Origin: Aphrophora alni
Taxonomy: Eukaryota; Arthropoda; Insecta; Hemiptera; Aphrophoridae
Direction of reading: 5' to 3'
Length of the DNA: 64,000 nt
NCBI GenBank assembly: GCA_963513935.1
Contig: OY740765.1
Coordinates: forward strand, 118,797,362-118,861,361
Shown: piece by piece, positions 36,591 through 47,660 of the stretch
Layout: the number at the start of each line of letters is the position of its first letter
Numbering within the stretch: position 1 is the stretch's first letter
Notes under the pieces: model-generated
What the model was told of the DNA's origin: nothing
Database searches by the model: none
Seen by the model: the letters and a program-made list of their open reading frames with translations, nothing else
Position numbers and translations under genes: made by a program

Positions 36591-38115
36591 AGTTTACTTA
36601 AGCTCTGCATCATAATATTTCTATTCGTTACACATCTTGAGATACTTCCTAAACATTATGTAGTTTGGAATAAGCCAGTACATGCAATCTCCAACATTGA
36701 CTTGTTACACTTCATACAATGCTCCTTAAATATCATGTAGCATGGAGTAAGCCTAAATATCTAGTTTGCGCTAAGCCATTATATCCAACTTCCAACATTT
36801 TTTCGTTTCAACTATTTCATTGTTTCCTGAACATCATTTGCATGGAGTAAGCAAGAACATTCAACATTGCTTTGTTACACTATGAGTAATGTTTACTAAA
36901 CAGCATAACCAAACTCCAAAAGCATTTCTTGCAATGCTTCTAAACATGATGTACCATGGAGTGAGTCTGCACATCCAAACTCCAACATTGCTTCATGAAA
37001 CTTCTTACAACGGTTTATAAAAATAATGTAGGTTACTATACTAAGTCAGCATATCCAGTCTTTAAAATTGCTTTGTTAAACTTTATGAAATGCTTCTAAA
37101 ATATCATGTGGCTTGGTGTAAGCCATCAACCAACCTCCAACATTGCCTCATTAAACTTATTGCAATGCTTTCTAAAAATAAAGTACCTTGGAGTAAGCAA
37201 GCACATTAAAAATGCAAACATTGCTTCATTATATTTCTTACAATGCTTCCTAAACAATATGGAATAAGCCAACACATCTGACCATTGACAATGCTTTATT
37301 ACACTTCTTGCAATGCTTCTGAATATCATTTAGTTTGGAGTAAGTCAGCACATCGGACTTCAAACAATATTTCGTTACAACTCTTTCAATACTTCTTGAA
37401 TATCAAGTAGTTTGGAATAAGCCAGCAAATACAAACTCCAATATTACATATCTTACAGCTTTCATTACTACTTAAACATCATGTATGTCAAAGCAAGCTA
37501 GCTTATCCGTCCCTTAAATTACTTTGTTACTCTTCTTTTGCTAAAAATTATGTAGCATGTAATAAACCTGCATATATAACCTTCAATAATGCTTCGTTAC
37601 ATTTCATGCAATGTTTTCTAAATACCATATTGCTTGGAGTATGCTAGCAATTCCAACTTTCAAAATTGCTTCGTTATAACTCTCTTAATGCTTCCTAACA
37701 TTGTGTAGCTTGGAGTAAGTCAGCAGATCCAATCACTTACTTCGCTTTATTACTATTCTTATAATGCTTCCTGAACATCATCATGCTTTGTTATACTTCA
37801 GGCAACGCTTCCTGAACATCTAGTAGTTTGGAGTAGCCAGTTTATCCAAACTCCAACATTGCTTTATTACACTTCTTTCAATAATTTCTAAAAATCAAGT
37901 AGCTTGGATTAAGTCAGAAAATACAACTTCCAACATGTATTCATTGCTCTTCTTACAAAGCTTTCTAAACACCACATAGTTTGGACTAAGACAGTACATT
38001 GAGCCAACAAGATTACCATGTTACATATTTTACATTACTTTCTAAACATCATGTAGCTTGGAGTAAGCCAGCATATCCAAAATCCAACATTGCACCATTA
38101 TACTTCTTGCAATAT
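36590..38115 (+). repeat. degenerate satellite, flavour 2, left segment (~78-bp period)
   Basis: Approximate consensus in order is 'cctaaacatcatgtagcttg', 'gagtaagccagcacatccaa', 'cctccaacattgcttcatta', 'cacttcttgcaatgctt', about 78 bases in all. Many spacings between 'ttggagtaag' motifs are 75-80 (for example 37905, 37982, 38059). Roughly 20 copies are implied by span over period. Individual copies are strongly diverged, so the array is old. A minus-strand ORF (37126-37329) repeats 'FRKHCKKYNEAMF' because the period is near a multiple of three, but the consensus frame contains a stop. Confidence 0.88.
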
Positions 38116-38219
38116 ATGGCCTGTACGTTATGTTTATAAAGGTGTAACATGTAAAGGCCATACAGTGAGTGCTGATACTTGAAGAGAGAGGATTAAAGTG
38201 AAGGATTTATAGAGCTCAT

Positions 38220-39175
38220 TTAACCACCACTGTCTTCTTCATTATCACTGCTGACTTCGTTTAAATTAATAATTATTCTGTATGATATTTCATCAGTAAC
38301 AGGCACTTTTAGTAAATAGGTGTCTTCTACTTTACAGAAATAACATATTGAAAACCACTTCTCCTTTGTTATTAAACAAACTTTTCCCTTAACACCAATT
38401 CTGGAAAGAAATTCTGTATCAATTTTTCCTATAACCACTTTTTGTAATTTTTTGAATTCATAGCATCATGGTAGTCCCCAAATTAATATACTAACAGTAC
38501 ATTGTCATTAAATCATTCTCACTACCAGCATGAACAATTATAGCATATTGACATTGGAGTTAGGAGACCAGAATTTCTACAGTTAGTCCAAGAATGTGGT
38601 TTAGTATGTGAAGAGTGCACATAGGTCTCGTCAGTATAAACTATAAGGATCCCTTCTTTTCTATAATGCTCTAATACTAGGGTGCACATTTTTTTTGTAT
38701 TGCTGGGTTGCTCAAACAGAATTTACTCTCTTTTCCCATATGTCATTCTTCTCAATCAATATTTTTCTGTACTCTACGGAGTTCTTCTACCCAAATATAA
38801 TTTCCCTAATAACTCAACGCAAAGCCTATTTCTCACCTTTAAAATCTATTTTGTTTTATCATTGGCAATAGTGTATTTGGTATTGGATGTTGCCTTTCTA
38901 TTTGGTGAATACTTCTCCAAACAACACATTTGTCAAAGTTGTCAATTTCACTTTTGGTTTTTTTTCTTGGCTATTTCTCTCTAGGTGTCGAAAATGGCTG
39001 TCCTGCTTCTACGTTACTTTTTTCTCTCACAAAATTTGTTGTATACTACTGCGAGATACACCTGTTGCTTGAGCCATTCTCTCCTGTAATTTTTTCAATA
39101 AGTCAGGTCCATGATTTGGTTCCTGCTTTATGATTCATATATGTTATAAATTATTTCTTTCAGCTGGCTATGAAT
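38220..39175 (-). pseudogene. decayed DDE transposase inserted in the satellite array
   Basis: On the minus strand, in order: 'PDLLKKLQERMAQATGVSRS', a helix-turn-helix-like piece, then 'ILIEKNDIWEKR'. Next is 'ILIVYTDETYVHSSHTKPHS', the first-aspartate block ('iiYlDEtwvh..h...'), then 'GDYHDAMNSKNYKKWL', which leads into the second-aspartate block in this family. After a deletion that removes the second and third acid blocks comes the tail with 'LKVPVTDEISYRIIINLNEV' and 'SSDNEEDSGG'. Several frameshifts and stops are present. It belongs to the same broad transposase group as the remnant at 27195-27875 but keeps the opposite halves. Plus-strand ORFs at 38682-39133 are antisense shadows. Confidence 0.85.
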
Positions 39176-39429
39176 AATTTCTTGGACTTCATATTTTATG
39201 AAATTACTAACACAATCGGAAAACACGTATACAAATATATAATTTTACAATAAATTCACAAATATATAACAGATATGGGGGTTTTTTAAAGATAAACTAA
39301 TGTTTTTACAATCCCCAATAGAATGCTGATGTTTATACTTTCACGTTGCAAACAAGACTGAACCAACATTTCCTCCACTACTCTAATAACTGGGTGCAAC
39401 AAGTTTCGTTGGTCAAGGTCCATCAATCA

Positions 39430-40330
39430 CTGATCATGGAGTAGTTTGGAGTAAGGAGTAAACAAGCACATCCAACCTTCAATATGTATTATACCTCTTG
39501 CAATGCTTCCAAAATATCATCTAATTTGGAATATCATCTTAGTTGTATGCTAGCACATCCAACTTCCAACAATGTTTCTTTACAATTCTTGCAATGTTCT
39601 TAAAACATCATCTAGCTTGGTGTAGAGCCAGGATAATGCTTTGTTATACTTCATACAATCATACTTTCGCAAACACCATGTAGCTTGGAGTAAGATGGTA
39701 AATCCAAATTCCAACACTGCTTTATTACACTTCTTGTGCAATGATTCCGAAACTTCATGTAACTTGGAGTCAGATACCACATTCAACCTCCATCATTGCT
39801 TTGATACACCTTTTCCAATGCTTTCTAATCATAATTTAATTTAGAGTAAGCCAGCATATGAAACTTCTATCAATTTTTCATTACAATTCTTGCTATGGTT
39901 CCTAAACATTATTTAGCTTTGAGTAAGCCAATACATCTAACCTTCAACATTGTTTTGTTACACATCTGGCAATGCTTCCTAAACATCACCTAGCTTGGTG
40001 TAAGCCAGCACATCCAACCTCCAACATTGCTTCATTACACATTGGACAATGTTTGGTAAACATCATGTACATTGAAATAAGCCAGGGCATTAAAATTCCA
40101 ACATTATTTAATTGCATTTCTTATGCTTCCTAAAAATCACCAAACTTAAAATATGCCTGCATCCAATCTTCAATTTTGCTTTGTTACACTTTTTACAATG
40201 GTTTATAAATATTTTATAGCTTAGAGTAAATCAACACAACCAACAAAACTTTGTTATACTTTTAGGAAAGCATCCTATTCGTCATAGTAAGCCATTGCAT
40301 TACTATATCTACAATATTTCTAAGGGTGTA
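39430..40330 (+). repeat. degenerate satellite, flavour 2, right segment
   Basis: Continues the 78-bp wording after the transposon ('gtagtttggagtaagg', 'cacatccaaccttcaa', 'cttgcaatgcttcc'). 'gagtaag'-type motifs recur near 39693, 39767, 39845, 39922 and 39995. About 11-12 copies are implied. It was presumably contiguous with the left segment before the insertion. Confidence 0.85.
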
Positions 40331-40439
40331 AAATCTGCTTCCAGAAACAAAAACATGTAATTCTCCATCACATATAAAGAAAAATAAAGTTTTTATAACA
40401 ATTTTGTTAATACATTAACAAAGTAACAAATAACCTGAA

Positions 40440-41460
40440 GTAAACCAACACATCAATGCACCAACTTTGCTTTGTTATACATGTAGCATTACAGATCAAC
40501 CACCTTTTAACAAATGATCACAACCCTTATAAAATATTATTTTTTAACACTTTCTATGAGTTTTAAATAAATTGTTACATGGCACATCCCTCATCCAAAA
40601 TTGAGTTCTAAGCATCATGTGGCTTGAAATATAACAGCATAGCGATACTCCAACATCACATAATAACAGTTCTTGAAATTATTCGTAATCATAATTTACA
40701 TTTGAGTAAAACTTTATATCCACACAACATTATTTCATAGTACTTTATGCAATGGTTCTTAAACATCATGTAGTGTAACAACAACTCTTCAACATAGCTT
40801 AGTAGCACATCTGGCAAACCGTTTTAAACATCATGTAACCTGTAGTAAGCTATTGGAACATTGCTTAGTAACAAATCAAGTATAACGTTCAAATCATCAG
40901 CAGTTTGGAGTGAGCTAATAAAACAATGCTTAAATATTCCTTAATCAATTTAATTCCTATGCATCTTGAGACTTGGAGAAAGCCACTACAACAATGCTTC
41001 AACATTGATTAGTAATACATTTATATCAAAGCTTGCTACAGTAGGCTGGAGTAAGCCACATTGTCAAAGTTTCCTGCATCATGTAATCTGGAGTAAGCCA
41101 TTGTAACAATGGTTCAATACTGCTTATTAACACATCTAGTAAAGCTTTTTAAACATCTTGTAGTCTGGAGTTAGCCTTTAAAACAAAGCTGCTTAGTACG
41201 TTCAACGTTGTTTAGTAACACATATAGCAAAACTTAATAATCATCATTTAGCTTGGAGTAAGCCATTACAGTAATGCTTCAACACTACTTATTAACACAT
41301 TTAACAAATTGTCCTAAGCATCATATAGGTTAAGGTAAGGTATTTTACATCAATGTTTCAACATTTGTTAGTAACACACTTGGCAAAGCATCTCTACTAT
41401 CATGTGGCTGGGAGTAAATCATTACATCAATGTTTCGATGTTGCTTAGTAACATATATAC
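40440..41460 (+). repeat. degenerate satellite, flavour 3 (~76-bp period)
   Basis: Wording shifts to 'aacaatgcttcaacattgct', 'tagtaacacatctagcaaag', 'ctttttaaacatcatgtagt' and 'ctggagtaagccatta', still every 75-80 bases. It shares 'aaacatcatgtag' and 'ggagtaagcca' with flavour 2, so it is a related subfamily. It ends sharply near 41460. Confidence 0.83.
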
Positions 41461-41464
41461 TATA

Positions 41465-43430
41465 AGGGTAAAATCGTTGTATGAAAGCTGTCTTTTGGTT
41501 AAAAGTATGAAAAAATTAAAATATAGTTTACATGAAAGGATTTAATAATGTTGTGGCAAACTTTTCTGTTTTGAACGAGTTGGTGAGATGAGCTATGACA
41601 CATGGTCCAACATAATGTTTCACGAAGGAGATTAAACAGCGGATTCCTAGTTAGTTATTTTAAAGTAAAAAATTGGTATTAGATGAATTGTGAAAATATG
41701 AAATAAAAAGGGTTAAGGGATATATAATTGTAGTACAAACTGTACACAATTCATATCTGTAATTGATGTTTCATATTAATTGACACAAGTAAAATTAGAA
41801 ACAAAACAATAAAGGGAAAAGTTTCAAAGATGGTAAAAATCCAAGAAACTTATATTTTTATAAAACAAAAGAAAATCTAAAGTCAATTCATTCTTGAGAT
41901 TTTTTGGAAATAATGAAAATTAAAAAGTTGGCAGAAAAGTGCAAACTTTAAAAAGTGATAATATTTAAATCAAATAAAATTCAGTAAATGTAAAGTATAA
42001 AAAAAGAATAAGTAATAAAAGATTAATGGAAAATAAAATAAAAAACATATTTCAATTAAAAATTAAAAAGTTATAGTTTTCACACCTTTGTGTAAAAATG
42101 GATAAAGATACAAAGTTAAAACTTTAAAATAATAGATAATTACAAGTAGAGAAAAGAATATTAATGTAAGTCCCAGGTAAATTAACTAAAAGGAAATAAG
42201 TGAAAAGTTCTAGTGATATTAGAAGTGTGAAAAACAAAAGATAAGAAAGACTGGCATTCTTTCTGTCGCAGCTAGCTAACTCATACATTTACACTACAGA
42301 ACTACCGAATCTCAATGAGAAATGAGTAAAGGTGTGAAAACTATAATTACAAAATCAAGCAAATTTTAAATACTAAATAACAAGAGAACGATAACGCAAA
42401 TCGAAATTGTAGGAAAAGCCATTATCAAGACGAATAAAATGCAACAATCAAAAATAAAAACACTCTGGAAAATTAGCCTATTACAGGACTTTTAAATAGA
42501 ACAAAGTGATTTTTGCCAGCAGCAAGTCGAATTCTGAAAGATTCAAAGTTCCAAGAACTCATGACATAGCAGTGGGTAAAGTGAGAGCCAGAGTCAAGGA
42601 TAATTATTAGAAAAAATAATTTTAAAAAGGGTTTTGAAAATGAAAACTAATAAACAAACATGGAATATAAATAATACACCACAATACAATAAAGAAAGAA
42701 GGAATTGAAAATGCTAAATAGTCAGAAATGACAACTATGGTATAACTCATAGTAGGGAAGAAAAATTGGCATGAGAATAAGATACTTTTAGGCTATAAAT
42801 ATAGCCACATATCCTACAGTCAGGGGCCTTTAGAAAAAAAAATCTGAAAAGTAAAATCTAATAAAATCCATGTTGGTGGGTTAAAAAACTTAAAACTTTT
42901 TAGAATAAATTTTTTGAAAAATAAAATCCATGTCAGTTGGTTTAGTGAAGTTAATTTGTGAAAAATAAGAAATGTAAGTTTTAAACCCATTCAATTAAGT
43001 GAAGCTGTGATATAAGTAAAGTGCTGTTAGTGAGGTGCGAAATGGAATAATAAAGTTGATGGATTATAAACAAATGAAATAAAAGGGGATAAAAGAGTAT
43101 GGTTAAATGACAAGGACCAGCTTTCCCATGGATAGGATCTGATTTCTGAACCAACAATGCAGAACTACACCAGATCCTGGAATTCAATGTATCATTCAAG
43201 GTTTGACATTTATATAAAATCTATAGAAAGTGAATTGCCACTAAGAGCAAGATATAATTTTCAATTAGGATATAATTAATTAATTTTCCTGGGATAATTT
43301 TTGTGGAATTTTTGAAAACAAAAAGAACATGATTTTTATTAGATAGTAGACAAACGTATGTTTTTTGTTTAGCTTAGTCCTAATCTTCAGTTTTACCACA
43401 GACTTATAGATGTTTTGCTTAACTGTCTCC
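41465..43430. other. unassigned A-rich DNA with a 17-bp inverted repeat
   Basis: Purine-rich, with no ORF of note. Exact 17-bp inverted repeats (atagttttcacaccttt) lie at 42073-42089 and 42328-42344, 272 bases apart end to end, which may mark a small MITE. The block around 42245-42310 is less AT-rich. Confidence 0.4.
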
Positions 43431-44885
43431 TTGACCACATTAAATTAATAATCCTGCTTTGAAAGTACATAATTTGTTAATTTAATTATATAAAATGTAT
43501 TTATTTCTAACAACCTAATTTGTTTTATATCCATTTAATGGCAATAATGTGGACTCAAAAAACTTTGTAATTTAATGGTTTTTAAAATATACAAAACATT
43601 TATTTTGAGCACAGCCATTTATTATTTTTTTAGGCCTTAACGACTAAATTTTTTGATTTTTTTTTTTTTTTTATGAATAAAATTAGAGCTATCGATTTCA
43701 CTTAAAATGGTGTTAATATAGATAGCCACTCTAAATGGCAGAAAAAATACAGATTATTTTAGTTTTTAATAAAAGGGCGTATGTCACTGGTCTACCTGCA
43801 AAACAATGGTTTTTTAAGGACATACACCCTTTTAAAAGAAATTGTTCTAAAACTTGATGCCTTTATACTTACTCTTTGGTCAGCTGATGCTTTGTGGTTC
43901 TTTTGAAGTAGAGTAGTAGTATAACCTCACTTTGGGAAAACTGGCTGTTTCATTATCACAAGCTACTTAATTTTATGTCTGTAACTGTACCATCTTGGAA
44001 TTATTTATTTACCAATAGTAAATAAAAATTTACCAGTAAAATTTAAAAAAAGCAATTTTCTCACTTCTGTATATACTTAACAGACTGTGGAAAGTTTGAA
44101 AAGTAGTTCAATACTTCCCTGTCAGAAGGCACAGCTTTTTGCCCTGTGACAGGGATTTTGGTATTATTTCAAAGACTCTACGATCAAGTGACAGAATAAT
44201 TTCTGTGCATTAGGTAACAAAGCTAATTTTGACAAGTACAACATGACCAGGAAAGTTTATTGTGAAGTAAGTCTCTTCAGGTGATGTTTTAAACTTCAAA
44301 ACATGGCACCCCCAGTTTTACAAACAATCTTGTATCTCCCAAGAAACAAAAGGAAAAGTTATAAAGACAAAAGAAAAAGTTTATTTTCAAATTAGCTCTC
44401 TTTTCTGTTTGGATATTCAACAAAGAGGTTAAAAGGTTATGTAAAGGCTTTGACATCCATCAATGGCATGGTTTCCCACAGGTTTTCTATAGCAAAAAGT
44501 AATGTGCCAGTGGTGCCACCAACCGCATTGGCTTGCCCAGAAGGAAAATTGCCTATCAAGATATTCGAAGCAAAACATTAAAAAAAATGAAAACTTATAT
44601 ACAAAACAAATATCAAGATTTTTATAATGAATTATTCAATTTGCCCACAGTGGTGCTGAAAGTGATTTCCAAGAAGATGAAAATGTTTTGATTTTTAAAA
44701 TGTAAACAAGTTTATTTCGGTAACTTTTATAATGTACAACTTAAGTCATTGTTTAAAATTAGATTTTTTAATGAAAATATAATTTTGTTTTTAAATAAAA
44801 CTACTTTCTTATTCCCAATCTAGGTCATATATTTTTCACTTGAAATATTATTTAATTATAATACTAGTTGGTATAAAAATGTATA
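43431..44885. other. unassigned; possible very old coding remnant
   Basis: The stretch 44090-44660 is less AT-rich and has several medium open pieces on both strands (for example plus-strand 'DIRSKTLKKMKTYIQNKYQD' near 44560-44620), all broken by stops. I could not assign them to any family. This may be a decayed transposon. A T-run lies at 43656-43672. Confidence 0.25.
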
Positions 44886-44890
44886 AGCAT

Positions 44891-44981
44891 TAATAATTAA
44901 AACAAACACTTTTTAGTATAAGCCACAACTTTATTTAAAATAGTTGTGGTTTATACTAAAAAGTGTTTGTTTTAATTATTA
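44891..44981. repeat. near-perfect hairpin, 40-bp arms, 11-base loop
   Basis: Left arm 44891-44930 and right arm 44942-44981 are inverted copies with one mismatch ('agtataagccacaact' against 'agttgtggtttatact'). The loop is ttatttaaaat. It is unlike a typical animal miRNA precursor, which has bulges. It may be a minimal foldback element or a replication-slippage palindrome. Confidence 0.92.
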
Positions 44982-45104
44982 AAATGAAATACTACCAAGC
45001 ACCTATGGTCTTTAGCATATATAGTTTATAAGCATTAAAATAAAAAATTTAAATCAATAAAGTTATTAGTCACCATTTGTCCAAAAGTACCTGTTGGTGA
45101 GTAT

Positions 45105-45310
45105 CAGTAACAAAAAATCGGCCATGGAGCAGCTATTAAAGATGCATTTTCTCAAAATCGGCTCTATCGATTTCTTTTAATTTGGGGGAAATGTGAAGAT
45201 TAATACCCAAGTACACATTTCAAATAATAGAAATTTACCATTAGGAATAATTTTATCTTAAAAGATTTATAAACACAAGTGAAGTAAATTTAGACCTTAT
45301 ATAAATATGA
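45105..45310 (+). repeat. dispersed repeat family C, copy 2 (diverged)
   Basis: Shares 'cattttctcaaaatcggctc', 'tatcgatttc' and 'ggggaaatgtgaagattaat' with the other C copies. Confidence 0.55.
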
Positions 45311-46340
45311 AAATATTGTTTAAAATAATCTACAATATTTAAGACAGTGTCCATGGCTGATTTTGTTTGCAACAAATGGTTTTATTTGGTCAGTAATTTG
45401 GTTGTGAATGGATTTGTGAGGAAGTTTATGCACCAGTTATTTCATTTTGTAATATTTTTAATGTTATTTTATATTAACAATATGTGAGCAATAAAGTAAA
45501 ATTACAGCTATATTTGATCATAAGGCAAGATATTTATGTAGTGTTTTAAAAAAACCTTTCTCGCAATCCTAATTACCTACTTTTTAATTAACCATTTGAA
45601 GGTTAGTTCCTAAGAAATCCAACAGAGAGCACTAAAAACATTAATTGCCAAAAGCCCAATAGTAAGCTGCTGTAATTTCTTCAAAATACATAGTATATGA
45701 ATAATTGGACAAAATATGAAATCCAAATATCTAAGATAGATATATGTTCTTTGTTGCCCAGTAACACTGAGCACTCCAAAAATTAAATTATTTTTATTTA
45801 TAGCCTTAATTCAAGCAATTTCTTCTGATGTTATATCCACACCAAGTATACATTGTGCCAGTGAGAGGTTGCAATTTTACGAGTGTGGTCATATCTAAGT
45901 ATAAATAGCTTTGCAATTATATTGATTGTTTTCCATCCCTCTCATGGCTTTATTTATTATTATTAGGCCTGTATGATTTTGTGTATATGTGCTTCTTGTT
46001 AGTTTTTTTTTTTTTAACTTTTCTTATCTTTGTGTAGCCTACTCGTGCTTGTGTACATACAAAATGTAAGTACTTAATCTTAAATTGCACTTTTATTATC
46101 CTTGGAACTGGCAGAAAACCAAGAACCAAGAAATAATTTTAAAACAAAATATTTCTACACAATTTTTAAAATGATACTTTTAGAGTTAGAACGGTTTGAA
46201 TTAGCGATGTTTACCAGGTAAAAAATTCTTCAAAATACTCAAAAAGTATGTCATTGAATGGAAAAGTGGTAAAGACACAAAAAAGAAAATTTATAAACTA
46301 AGGATGAATTTGTTTCCTTATTGTTTATTGATCTTCAAGT
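45311..46340. other. unassigned AT-rich DNA
   Basis: No gene or structured repeat supported. Confidence 0.4.
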
Positions 46341-46344
46341 TTTT

Positions 46345-46610
46345 CATGGTTTCAGAAAACCGTAAATCTGAATTTCGACATGCCGTCCATCCGTCGTTGT
46401 TGTTGTCTGTACTTTAATTTAACACCCACAGAAATACAGAGAGAGAATTGAAATTTGGTATATTCAGCTATAGTGTACTCACATACAACCCTATTGATTT
46501 TTTTTTTAATCGGATTGAAAATTTAAAAACCTCTGTCATTTTAAACAGTTTTTTGAGTGATGTTTCCGTTTCATGACCTCCAAATAATTTTCAACATGCA
46601 GTCCGTGTGT
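46345..46610 (-). repeat. dispersed repeat family A fragment
   Basis: On the minus strand this reads 'gtacagacaacaacaacgac', 'ggatggacggcatgtcgaaa' and 'tcagatttacggttttctga', matching the family A core ('acgacggacggacgacatg', 'tttcggtttccc'). The following 46440-46600 block resembles the repeat A-associated sequence. Confidence 0.6.
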
Positions 46611-46679
46611 GGTATACGGTAGGTTTATTTACATTTTTTCTGATAACACTAAATTTCGTAGTAGCTTCCATAAGAAAAC

Positions 46680-47165
46680 ACACAAAATTACTATTTTCTT
46701 AATAATGTAGCCTATAAGGACCTAAGGAAAACTTTTTAGTCACCATCTCTTTAACAATCCCGGTTCTTGAGTTATCGATAAAAATAACAAAAATCAACAA
46801 CGGGCCTGTTATAAAATACTTAATTTCTCAAAATCAGCTCTAATGATTTTCATAAAGTATTGTTCAAATGTAGTCTCTAAGGGCCCAAACAAAAATTATT
46901 TTTCACCATCTCTCAGATAATGAAGATTCTTGAGTTATCGGTACAAAAAAACCAACAAATCGGCTACGTTGTTGATATAAAATTCTTTATTTCACAAAAC
47001 CACTCTACTGATTTCGTTCAAACTTTAGTGAAATGTGAATATTATTGACCCAATTCGGCATAAAAAATTGCAAGTCATTAAAATATTAAGGTTAATTAAT
47101 AATTGTCAAAAAACACAAATGAACTTTGATGCCGTCATTGATGCCCGATTTTAATCAAATCTGAA
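46680..47165 (+). repeat. dispersed repeat family C, copy 3, two internal tandem units
   Basis: Two units of about 170-180 bases repeat in tandem. Unit one has 'tcaccatctctttaacaatc', 'ccggttcttgagttatcgat' and 'aatttctcaaaatcagctct'. Unit two has 'tcaccatctctcagataatg', 'attcttgagttatcggta' and 'tttatttcacaaaaccactc'. The end ('aaatgaactttgatgccgtc') matches 51840-51870 ('aaatgaaccttgaccaccgtc'). Confidence 0.7.
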
Positions 47166-47219
47166 AACATGTTTATGGCCAAACAAAGCAAATGTACTTA
47201 AACATATAAAGATTATATA

Positions 47220-47273
47220 ATAGACGGTGTCTATGACCAAATGAATGAAACCCAATTTCCCACACACACACAC
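47220..47273 (-). repeat. dispersed repeat family D, copy 1 (part), ending in (CA)n
   Basis: On the minus strand this reads (TG)n, then 'ggaaattgggtttcattcat', then 'agacaccgtct'. It matches 60940-61010: (TG)n, 'ggaaaattgggttttcattc', then 'gacggtgtccatgattc'. The microsatellite therefore belongs to the repeat itself. Confidence 0.65.
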
Positions 47274-47431
47274 AACATTTTATTCGTCCAATACAAATAA
47301 AAGACAACATTTCAATAACTAAGTCATCATATTGAGTACACTGACAGTAGGGTTTGTGTGTATGTAGCAACTGAGGATGATGACTTAGTCATTGAAACGT
47401 CGTGTTGTATTTGTATTGGACGAATAAAGTT

Positions 47432-47450
<19 letters not shown>
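47261..47450. mobile_element. foldback with ~60-bp arms capped by CA/TG repeats
   Basis: Left arm 47261-47330 and right arm 47377-47450 are inverted copies: 'attttattcgtccaatacaa' against 'ttgtattggacgaataaagt', and 'aataactaagtcatcat' against 'atgatgacttagtcattg'. The outer tips are (CA)n on the left and (TG)n on the right, so the microsatellites are part of the palindrome. The arm segment 'gacttagtcattgaaacgtc' has the style of 3' sequences of Penelope-like elements, but that link is only an impression. Confidence 0.8.
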
Positions 47451-47462
<12 letters not shown>

Positions 47463-47463
47463 A

Positions 47464-47660
47464 GTTTGTAAATTGGTAGAACTGAGGTCCTGGCATAAAC
47501 CATTAACGACAGAAGCGAGGACTTGTGGAAAACCGAGGTCCTGAACCCAAGACCTCGGTTTTAGATAAGTGCAGTTTTGCATTGTAAAGGACTTAAATAG
47601 CATTTTCTGTTAATATTTTCAAAATCTGAGCGAGACCTCGGTTTTCTTTACCATACGGGT
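47464..47660 (+). repeat. GACCTCGG-rich segment with a perfect 12-bp hairpin
   Basis: The motif gacctcgg or its complement ccgaggtc occurs several times here (47534, 47551, 47635), as it does in the tandem array at 60210-60565. A perfect hairpin has arms 47529-47540 (aaaaccgaggtc) and 47551-47562 (gacctcggtttt) with a 10-base loop. It lies beside the (TG)n, as the related segment does at 60.2-60.9 kb, so both are probably copies of repeat D. Confidence 0.6.

Noticed and set aside
38682..39133. Overlapping plus-strand ORFs with hydrophobic residues
   Set aside because: They are antisense to the minus-strand transposase remnant, which shows recognisable motifs.
35640..41460. CRISPR-like array of regular repeats
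   Set aside because: The repeated part fills the whole period, there are no unique spacers, copies are heavily diverged, and the sequence is clearly eukaryotic.
44090..44660. piggyBac-like or other transposase remnant
   Set aside because: Open pieces on both strands are short and no catalytic or conserved motif could be matched with any confidence.
44891..44981. miRNA precursor
   Set aside because: The stem is almost perfectly paired over 40 bases, unlike typical animal precursors with bulges; a foldback origin is simpler.
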